Below are positions 55,600-64,000 of a stretch of 64,000 nt of DNA, in pieces (positions within the stretch are counted from its first letter, which is position 1; each line of letters begins with the position of its first letter). A program made the position numbers and the translations under genes. Under the pieces are notes generated by a model that saw nothing but the letters and a program-made list of their open reading frames with translations, ran no database searches and was not told the origin of the DNA. Origin of the DNA: Vanessa cardui (lineage: Eukaryota; Arthropoda; Insecta; Lepidoptera; Nymphalidae); assembly GCF_905220365.1 (NCBI RefSeq), contig NC_061127.1, positions 4,464,001 to 4,528,000 on the forward strand, written 5' to 3'.

Positions 55600-56203
55600 G
55601 TTATTTTTGTACTTAAATAAAACAAACTTAACAAATTTTCCTATTTTTAGGCTCTTACAGAGCTCGATTTGAATAACTTTTGCATAAAAAATAATACACA
55701 TAATTAAGAAAATGTTAAAATTCTTTTTACAGTAATGAAAACTTTAAAGTTTCACTAGTTCAGCGTTGTAATCCTTTTAAACGCACACTTGCAAAAAAAC
55801 CCCGAGAGATTCCTTCATTTGTAAGCTCACATACATTTCACTGGAAACACATTAGCACTTATTAAGGAAAAAGCATTTAATAAAGTAGTTTCAAAAACAG
55901 GCTTGAATGAATAAAACTGTCGTTACACTCGGTTTAGCGCCCTTTCAGCGCTAACGACGCTTTCATGCGCTTCTTCGCATCTTGTATGCACTTGTTAACT
56001 ACAGCGTCAAAAGTGTTTGACACTTTTGTTTGTACATATGTAAGTCGAGTAACATTTCGGTGGTAAGTGGATTAATGATCATTTTTGAATACTGATTAAA
56101 TTATAAGTATGAATGTGCTTTTGGTTGTACATATGTTTGTTATTTAATAAATCATATGTAGTAAGATCAATTAAATATATAAAAGTAACTTTCTAAATTT
56201 AAG
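55600..56203. other. No gene; one patterned patch
   Basis: 55935-56040 (GCGCCCTTTCAGCGCTAACG, ACGCTTTCATGCGCTTCTTC) is non-repetitive and less AT-rich, containing the hairpin CAAAAGTGTTTGACACTTTTG. Function unknown. Confidence 0.3.
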
Positions 56204-56505
56204 AGCTCAGGTGGCCCAGTGGTAAGAACTCGTGACAGACATCTTAACCGATGACTTCGGGTTCAAACCCAGGCAAGCACCACTATATATGTGCTTAATT
56301 GTGTTTATAATTCATCTCGTGCTCGGCGGTGAAGGAAAACATCGTGATTAAACCTTCATGTGTCTAATTTCACCGAAATTCTGCCACATGTGCATTCCAC
56401 CAATCCGCATTGGAACAACGTGGTGGAATATGTTCCAAACCCTCTCCTTAATGGGAGAGGAGGCCATAACCCAGCAGTGGTAAATTTACAGGCTGTTACT
56501 TTTCT
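56204..56505 (+). mobile_element. SINE A, subfamily 2, full-length
   Basis: GAGCTCAGGTGGCCCAGTGG, GGGTTCAAACCC, ACCACTATATATGTGCTTAA, then AATTTACAGGCTGTTACTTT. It is the best representative of the variant without a (TTG)n tail. Confidence 0.87.
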
Positions 56506-56559
56506 AAATTTAAAAATTTACTAGTATTAGTAAGAAAAAGTTAATTTTAGGCAATGCCT

Positions 56560-56762
56560 CTAAGTTAAAATCTGGGTAAAAGTAAATTTGCATGTACTTA
56601 ATTTTTGTTTATAATTCATATCGCGTTCGGCAGCGAAGGAAAATATCGTGAGGAAACCTGCCTGTGGCGGATGAGATTCTGACACGTGTATTCATTAATC
56701 CTCGTTGGAGCGAGATAGTATAGGAGGCCTTAGTCCAGGGAAGAAACATAATACAGATTGTT
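56560..56762 (+). repeat. SINE A, headless and diverged
   Basis: ATAATTCATATCGCGTTCGG, GAAAATATCGTGAGGAAACC and GGAGGCCTTAGTCCAGGGAA. It follows the 56204 copy in the same orientation. Confidence 0.65.
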
Positions 56763-56764
56763 AG

Positions 56765-58230
56765 TTATTGGTTAAACGGATAAAGGTTGACATACACTGT
56801 GTACTATTTAAGTACATAATATTTAAAACAGCTAGTCATCTAAATTTTACCTTAATTATAATTGAAAATTAAATAAACCTACAAATGAAATTGCATATTT
56901 CGATCAATTTTATTATTAACACGACTTAATATCGTTAAAAGATACAATTTTTTTTTGAATAATAGTTAGTAGTCTTTGCTTGTTTGTTTATTTTAAAAAT
57001 AGAACTGTAGATAAAATATATCTTTTAAAATAACTTTGTACTGATCAGTTATGTTCTTTTTTAAATCATATAATACCAAGTTAATATGTGCATTATGATC
57101 CAAATAATTACGAACAATGGGTGCTTTAAACTAGTTTTTAATTTGACTCTACGTTTCGCGGTGAATTGCAAATGTGAATATCTAGCGCTTAAAGCGAGTT
57201 GTTAAGGAGTTTATTTTGCACTAGTGCGAGAAAGTTTTATTTATACATGGAGTCTATTTCGTGAAACAAATATGATGAATGTAATTGACACGTTTGTTTT
57301 AAATTCTATTTTCCTAAGAATCTATTAGGCGACAGAGGGCTGGTTATCATATTTATTAAATAAGATTTGATTTCAAAAAACAACTCATCAGAAGTTAATG
57401 ATTATAAAGTAAGAATTTTTTTTTTTTATATGGAAAATCAGGTTGATTTTATATAACCCTAATATAATTATCCAAGAACATCCCATCTTTAGACAACATA
57501 TATCAACGAAGTTTTAATACATTCTAATTTCAAAAAAGCCAATGCGTCTGTTTTTAGTTCAATACTTAGACAAATTTGACGAAAAGTTAATAATTTGTTA
57601 AAATTTTAGCTCATGTTGAAATAGGTAAGGATAAACAGAGGGTGAACTAGAGTTACTCAGTGTAAACTATAATTAAGGATTTCGATAGCTTTCAATTACT
57701 GTAAATTACGTTTTATGGCGAAATAATACACGCTAAACAACTATTCGGAACGGACTGAAGCCTAGAAAGCTCAAGGTAAAAGAAATACATTCAAAGTTTG
57801 ACGTTCGACGACGTTCTATTTTCAATTTTCTAGCCTCAACAAAATTATAAAAACGATATTGCGAAGAAAATGCCATCCGATTACAGGAGACGAATACTTT
57901 TCGATTGAAATCGATTTTGTAATGCGATTACTTCGCCTTGTACCTTGAACTGAAGCCTGAACGTATGTTTCGATCTTGTTAACATCTTGTAATCAGCTGC
58001 GATAGTCATTTGTAATTAATTGTTGTAATTTGTCTAGGCTTAGAAGGTATTAACATTATGGTATTAATAAAAAAATCGATTAAGGTTTGCGAATGATAAT
58101 ATGCGTTGATTTTAATGCTTGATTATGTATACAATTTAACGTTACGGTAGCAAATGGTGATTAACATCAAGTGCTTATATATATACAAATACGAATTTAA
58201 AATAGTTACTGTATAAACCTTGCTACATAG
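56765..58230. other. No gene seen
   Basis: Unique AT-rich sequence without recognised elements. Confidence 0.4.
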
Positions 58231-58251
58231 AATGCTATCAGCATATCTCCG

Positions 58252-58401
58252 ATGAATCGCAATTCCGATCCTCTGGGCAAAAAACGAACCAGCCCTCCTG
58301 TCACCAGTGGAGGCAATAACGCAAGGTGTTATACTTTTAATGAAGCATTACTCCAAGGCGCCAAGTGTTTCGACAGCAAATGGGACAAAAAAGTAATTTG
58401 A
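58252..58401 (+). CDS. Unrecognised short ORF, possible exon or element relic
   Basis: The 49-residue frame reads MNRNSDPLGKKRTSPPVTSG, GNNARCYTFNEALLQGAKCF, DSKWDKKVI-stop. The composition is coding-like and well above the AT content of its flanks, and AAAAAA|GTAATT near the end could be a weak donor. A degraded relative of its first 90 bp at 54025-54115 argues for a piece of a mobile element or a duplicated exon. I do not recognise the family. Confidence 0.22.
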   Translation: MNRNSDPLGKKRTSPPVTSGGNNARCYTFNEALLQGAKCFDSKWDKKVI

Positions 58402-58884
58402 TATAAGACACGAATATTTACATTATATTTTTGATTCAGCTGTTTCTGATTTTTTCTTTGTTCATTTTTTAAAAGTTGATAGTTACAGATTATTTAGATT
58501 CATTTAAATAAAAGTGGTGACGTAATTTATTCGGTGGAAAAGACTAACTACACTCGTAGTACTTAGTCGTACTTACTCGTATCTGTAGAACCTACATTTC
58601 GTCGTAGCTTTACATTTGAATCCTGTGAAATGAGTAAGCAAAGGCAAGGTGAAGTTTGAATAAAATATATTAAGTAATGTTAATTTACACTATATGTTGG
58701 AAAAGAATGTACTAAAAACACCGGAAATTAATTATTCAAATTTAAATATTTAGTTAGACGTCATTGACATTTGCTACATGATACGATTTTTCTTACTATA
58801 TTTAATACTATACAGAAAAAATTTAATCCGTATATACATAAAACTTACATTAAAAAAATTAATATAATTTATATGGGTAGAATT

Positions 58885-59005
58885 AGTAACTATTGAGTTT
58901 TTTGTTAGTTCTTCTTGGTGCAATCTACTTTCCGAAACGCTATATACATTTAATTCAACACTTTAACACGACTAGTCAAAAGTTCTTAGATTTTGATTTT
59001 GCAGC
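58885..59005 (+). repeat. LINE L 3' UTR, diverged
   Basis: TTAGTAACTATTGAGTTTTT, CTTCTTGGTGCAATCTACTT, TCCGAAACGC and GATTTTGATTTTG. Confidence 0.6.
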
Positions 59006-59103
59006 GCGTTTTGACGAATGTTTTTATATATAGTATTATTTTATATGACGCAGCACTTTGCTTCACTCGATTGAAATTCATACTATTTATGTGACTATTT
59101 ATT

Positions 59104-59403
59104 GAGTCGAGATGGCCCAGTGGTTAGAACGCGTGCATCTTAACCGATGATTGCGGGTTCAAACCCAGGCAAGCACCGCTGATTAATTTACTTAATTTGT
59201 CTTTATAATTCATCTCGTGCTCAGCGATGAAGGAAAACATCGTGAGGAAACCTGCATGTGACAAATTTCATAGAAATTCTGCCAAATGTGTATTCCACCA
59301 ACCCGCATTGAAACAGCGTGGCGGAATATGTTCCAAACCTTCTCCTCAAAAGGGAGAGGAGGCCTTTCGCCCAGCAGTGGGCATTTACAGACTGTTGTTG
59401 TTG
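59104..59403 (+). mobile_element. SINE A, full-length with TSD
   Basis: GAGTCGAGATGGCCCAGTGG to GACTGTTGTTGTTG. TATGTGAC at 59088-59095 and 59404-59411 is a probable target duplication; eight bases of spacer precede the head. A and B boxes are intact. Frames on both strands are artefacts. Confidence 0.9.
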
Positions 59404-59411
59404 TATGTGAC

Positions 59412-60231
59412 AAGAGTGATTTTCATTACCTACTTGTCATAATGGAAAAGTCTAATAAATACCAAAATTTTACACGACTTACCGATGATTATACGATAAG
59501 ATATTGAACAGGCAATCGAATTTCATTTCAATTGACCTCTAAAAACTTTAAAGGGTCGAACCAAACACGTTATGTATTCAACAGTACGATTGCCGTTCCT
59601 GGTTACCAACAGCCATTGCCATGATAAACACAAGCGCTTGCCAAACATTTTAAATAATCTAGAGCAAACATAACTGTACAAACTACTCACATATATAAGC
59701 TTATACATGTATAAGAACAAACATTGTAACTTATACTTACAATTTTTTTTTTAATATTTAAGACTACAGCGTAGTGCTCAATTTATGTTTTTTTAAGGTT
59801 TGTTTATTTTCGAATGCAATGTATCCTAATTCATATAGTTAAAGTAATAATAGTGATAGGAGGATGTGATTTATTTTTAGCGTACATTATCGAAATTGAA
59901 AATCGAAAATTCAATGCCGGGGTTATGCTAGTAATGTGGCCATAACTCCACGCGGTTTACAATTATGTATTATCTATTTTAAATCACTATTTGTGTTAAA
60001 TTAATTCCTTGATGTAAATAATTTAAAAATGTAGTATTATTAACTTATAAATGGTATCACACGGACTCTGTGATGCTTTCCTGGATACGGAACCGCAAAT
60101 TTCGTCATTTTAACTAAAGCACTGCCGCGGTTCAATTAATTAGTGATTGTAGTATTATTATTGTTATTAATTTCCTACTATACATACCCTAATCTGTGAA
60201 TCATAGTCATAGTTGTTTCATGATGATATGT
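59412..60231. other. No gene seen
   Basis: No repeat recognised. 59520-59650 is less AT-rich (CAGTACGATTGCCGTTCCTG) without an interpretable frame. Confidence 0.35.
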
Positions 60232-60409
60232 TCATTTAATTATTGTGTTGTTTGGGGAGACTTCCTTTAGGACGATTATTCCTTTTAGAGCGTTTACATT
60301 CGTAAAGTCAGTTGCAGTGGTGAATTTATCCAATAGCCAACGGGACATGTGCTTAAGGTGGAAAATCCTGTCGGAGCTGCAGCCTTGGCACGTTTTATAA
60401 TTGTCTATT
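60232..60409 (-). CDS. Candidate terminal coding exon, minus strand
   Basis: On the - strand a pyrimidine tract and acceptor (TTATTTTTTTTTAG, AG at 60411-60410) lead into an open frame of 58 codons that ends in TGA (60234-60232). It reads IDNYKTCQGCSSDRIFHLKH, MSRWLLDKFTTATDFTNVNA, LKGIIVLKEVSPNNTIIK. Codon third positions are rich in C and G (TGC, GGC, AGC, TCC, GAC), unlike surrounding DNA, which is the strongest coding-type bias in the window outside STUB1 and the transposase. I do not recognise the family and cannot place an upstream exon before the window end. It could be the last exon of a real gene or a cellular or element-derived pseudogene fragment. Confidence 0.35.
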
Positions 60410-60419
60410 CTAAAAAAAA

Positions 60420-60782
60420 ATAAGAACATGTCTAATGCTAAATTGACGGGAGAGCATCTGCCTCGAGGCCTATACTGAAGAAAGAAAATTCCGACGAACT
60501 AAAACTAAAAATAAAATATTGTAAGACATATTCGATTTAAACATTTAGTAATTAATGTTTTAAAAATTATTGTAAAGAAAAGAAATGTCACTTCATAAAA
60601 ATGTATTGAAAAACTTTACTAGTTTGAAATGAAATTGTTCAAATTCAGTTGTGAACTTATTATTATTAACTTCCACACTGTTGCCTCAGGGCCTCCAACC
60701 CCTAAATCTGGCCCTCAACCTAATTAACATCATAATAATATTTAGTTAGATACGTACTCTAAATCAACCATAAACATAATAA
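60420..60782. other. No gene seen
   Basis: AT-rich; would be intron if the minus-strand exon is real. Confidence 0.3.
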
Positions 60783-61010
60783 TAATTCAAAATCAAAATA
60801 TACTTTATTCAAGAAGGCTTTTCCAAAAATTTTGAATCGACATTTATCAACTATATTAAGTACAGCTGCCACTGATTCGGAATGTAGGTTCTATCTAGAA
60901 GAACCGGTAAGAAACTCAGTAGTTACTCTTTTTCAACATTAAACAAAGTCATGTTAGTTAAATACATATATGTATACGTAATACATCCTGCCTGGAAGTG
61001 AGCAAGTACT
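60783..61010 (-). repeat. LINE L 3' end
   Basis: AATCAAAATATACTTTATTC, AAGAAGGCTTTTCC, CTAGAAGAACCGGTAAGAAA and TACATCCTGCCTGGAAGTGA. Confidence 0.7.
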
Positions 61011-61419
61011 AACTCCAATTAATCATATCATATGTGTTTTTACTTTTAGAGCGGGGTGCATTTTAAAACAATCTCCCTATTTAGTTATTTGTGTAATGAA
61101 TACTAAAAATTTCTGTATGTTCAATGTGCATGCTATTAAAACGATTGGTATTTTGCTACGGGAATGTTTAGTGCAGTTGTCACTGTTTAATTTTATATTA
61201 CACGTGTATATGTGTGAGTTTGAAACTCACATACGACGTTTAACCTAATTTAGTGTTGAGTGTGTTGGATAGCCCGTTCTAAATTTCTATCTATTGAAAA
61301 AATAAACGTTAATTAACTTCTCGTAAGGAGTAGCAGATGCTTCGTATAAAGAGTAGATGCTTATATGAAGCCTCAAAGTAAATTGTTCTTATGTAAATTA
61401 TACAAGAATTTTGACTGGT

Positions 61420-61618
61420 CGGCCAGGTGGAAAAAGGTCGTAACCGCCCATAGACATAGGCGCTGTAAGAATTTTCTTTCCTTACATAACTAAGGCGCCC
61501 CCCAATCTTTCATTTCAGATTCATTCACCCTGCATACCTAGGTACCCTGTTTGTTGGTAGACCATTTGATGACCGAGTGGTACCCAGAAGAGCTAGGGTT
61601 AAGGCCTACTACCAAGTC
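61420..61618 (-). repeat. Repeat B, diverged
   Basis: GTCGGCCAGGTGGAAAAAGG, CCGCCCATAGACATAGGCGC and TGATGACCGAGTGGTACCCA, ending CCTACTACCAAGTC. Confidence 0.6.
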
Positions 61619-62243
61619 AAAAGTCTAATAATAATTGAGCCGTAATACCGTTTGTTTTCTCAAGCATCTTAATATAAAACATTGATTGATAATATTGCAG
61701 TATATATTATTTTATAATCAATGATAATTTATTTAGTACTTAAACAATTTTCACTCCCAATAACTATTTCAATATTATTATTTTTAGCAGAAAGACAAGC
61801 AAAAAATTTGTAAATAATAAGTAGTCTTTGTCCAGAGACATAGAGAAATAGTCCAGAGCATTGTGCTTGTAGTATGCAACAGAAGATAAGAAATCAATGA
61901 GAGTGAAAGAGATAGAAAGAACAAGGGATTCGAATTGGCAAACAATGATATTGCAAACACTGCAAGATAATAATTACTAAGTACTTAATATTTTATTCGG
62001 AATTCTACAAAGTATTATCTATTAAACTATGACGATATTACTCAATTGAAGGAGAACGTGAATTTTTAATCTATGTATTTTTAATGTGCTTAATAATCTG
62101 TGTTTGATTGGTATAAGTAGAATAGTTCATATCTAATTTTTTTTCAACATCTTTTATGTATAATAATAATAATAATATTTATTTCACAAAAATAAAATCT
62201 TTATACACAATAACATGGTTGAACTACGATTATAGTGTCAATC

Positions 62244-62553
62244 CAATGATATTCTAATAAACAGATATGATATACCCATACTAAAAAACAGAAAAAAGTG
62301 TGCCGCGCCGGGGACCGTTTATTTTACATTTCGTTACAAGTAAAAAGGATAGCTTGATAAAAAACAATAAGTCAAAGGGATAACTACGTGTTTTAATTAC
62401 GCAAAACATATAACTACATAATTATGATGTATTGTAACTTATTATTGGCATAATTATGATGATAACGACTAAAGGCAAACGTCCCAATTAGGCCGTTTTC
62501 TAGTCTTCAATTTTTGCGCGTTAATGACATATCTGTTTACTAGAACATCATTG
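62244..62553. mobile_element. hAT-like MITE, copy 2 (310 bp)
   Basis: Inverted relative to copy 1. Ends CAATGATATTCTAATAAACA and TGTTTACTAGAACATCATTG are inverted repeats of about 26 bp. The flanking octamers TGTCAATC (62236-62243) and TCTTAATC (62554-62561) agree at six of eight positions, a decayed 8-bp target duplication. The interior is highly similar to copy 1, including the GTGCCGCGCCGGGGACCG block. Confidence 0.8.
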
Positions 62554-62569
62554 TCTTAATCTATAATAA

Positions 62570-63238
62570 CATAGTCATCAAACAAAGCACATATTTATTA
62601 TATTGTAAAATTATTTTTAATCATAATAATATGTATTTTTAGAACCGAAGTAGGAAGTAGGCTAACCTCTAAAACAATTATCTTTAATTTACAATAAGAA
62701 TCAATCTACCATAAAAGAAGAACATTTAGTATACAACACAAATAACCATCAATAATGCATATTAGATACACAGTTATAATCATAATCGCGATCTCAATGT
62801 GTCAGCCACGAATCTCCCGCCTTTTTTTTTAAAGGGAAGTTGTGTGACTTGACGCAGATCTTGCTTCTTTATTCCAACAGTACTTAGATTTTTGATCTTT
62901 GTGTACAGCCAACTAAACCGTATTAAAATATATACATTTTCGATGAAACAAAGTAAAAAAATACGAGAAAATTGAAAATTTTTGAATATAAGGAAAGCAA
63001 TACCATATCTCTTTATTCATAAGCGCGTACAACTATGTTAACGACCAATTTGCTAAGTGCCTTTCTTAAAAGACTCATAGTTCATACAATATTAGCAAAA
63101 TGTTCAGCTCCGTACGTGGAGATTATAAAGATAAAATTGCTATTAAGATAATAAAGAAATAACACGTTTATAAGCACCAACATTACAATATTCCCTTTTT
63201 ATTAAAAACTCAAGAAACTCCTTTACTATACATGTTAT

Positions 63239-63240
<2 letters not shown>
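62570..63240. other. No gene seen
   Basis: AT-rich intergenic sequence. Confidence 0.35.

Positions 63241-63272
<32 letters not shown>
63241..63272. repeat. (TG)16 microsatellite
   Basis: Sixteen uninterrupted TG units. Confidence 0.97.
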
Positions 63273-63274
<2 letters not shown>

Positions 63275-63751
63275 CACAATTCTCCTTCCCTTCGAGAAGG
63301 CCGTGACCAATCAATCACGTCTTGGCATACATAATCTTTATTGAAATCATGTTAATTAACTATAAAAAATTACAATGTTTTAAGTTTGGAAACAAATAAT
63401 TTGTAATATTAAAATGTGTTAGCAACCTTAACAGTTTACATTTAGAAAGATAGAAAATAATCGTTTATAGATAGAAAAGACAATGGGTAAAATAAAAATA
63501 TCGAGGAAACTGTTGCTCGTCGAAAAAATCATTTCCAATATAAACCTTTTAGTTGTTAGATATTCTATACATATTCCACTACAGATGGCGCCACGATTGC
63601 TACGGAAGAAATATATTACGAAATGTGTCGAAAAATTTCATCAAAAATCGCTTGAATAGATCCACTATTTGGTGCAAATTCGGTGCAATATGAATAACAC
63701 TTTACTTTAACATACATATTATGTCCGTTGCAATTAAAATATTATATATTT

Positions 63752-64000
63752 GGTAGTAGGGCTCTGTGCAAGCTTGTCTATGTAGTGACACTCACTCATT
63801 AGATATTCTACCGCCGAACAACAGTACTTGGTATTGTTGTGTTTCGGTTTGAAAGGTGAGTCAGTGTTACAACAGGCACAAGGGACATACATCTTAGTTC
63901 CCAAGGTTGGTGGCGCATTGGCGATGTAAGGAATGATTAATATTTCTAACAGCGTTAATGTCTATGGGTGATGGTGACCACGTACCAGCAGGTGGCCCAT
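63752..64000 (+). repeat. Repeat B, cut by window end
   Basis: TTGGTAGTAGGGCTCTGTGC to AGCAGGTGGCCCAT; the A-tail lies beyond the window. Confidence 0.83.

Noticed and set aside
63241..63272. Simple-sequence runs as regulatory or CRISPR-like repeats
   Set aside because: Plain dinucleotide microsatellite; no spaced direct repeats of CRISPR type exist in the window.

Overview
The window looks like nuclear DNA of a lepidopteran, most likely a butterfly. It is strongly AT-rich, almost devoid of long open reading frames, and packed with short interspersed repeats of kinds I recognise from moth and butterfly genomes: tRNA-headed SINEs, A-tailed SINE-like units, Helitron-like fragments ending in CTAGT, LINE 3' ends with TTTTGA tails, and small TIR elements. 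I estimated no percentages and ran no search; all repeat-family assignments come from comparing copies inside this window and from memory.

Only one protein gene is secure. Three exons on the + strand (594-650, 3782-3898, 4372-4497) encode the C-terminal end and complete U-box of STUB1/CHIP, the Hsp70/Hsp90 co-chaperone ubiquitin ligase; its TPR exons lie before position 1. One RNA gene is secure: tRNA-Val(AAC) on the - strand at 52930-53001. Four further segments are possible exons with splice-like or coding-like features (16413-16551, 19511-19644, 58252-58401 on +; 60232-60409 on -), and 20690-21029 is a GC-rich island ending in a GTAAGT donor that may be a first exon or promoter. None of these five is proven.

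Layout: 1-4770 is the 3' part of STUB1, whose intron holds repeats and a CRE/TATA promoter-like cluster. 4800-16040 is a repeat field with a decayed Tc1 element (11039-12617) and two TA-flanked MITEs. 16040-22000 is comparatively repeat-poor and carries most candidate exons. 22000-49500 is a dense mosaic of repeats, many nested inside one another, plus fragments of at least three LINE types. 49500-53000 is quieter and ends in the tRNA gene. 53000-64000 mixes sparse repeats with an exceptional cluster of perfect palindromes at 54616-54855 and closes with a second copy of a hAT-like MITE whose first copy lies at 102-399.

The structural theme of the window is nested retroposition and short inverted duplication. 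Several perfect or near-perfect hairpins occur inside repeats whose other copies lack the second arm, so the ancestral state can be read directly. I found no CRISPR array, operon or bacterial-type system, as expected for insect DNA.
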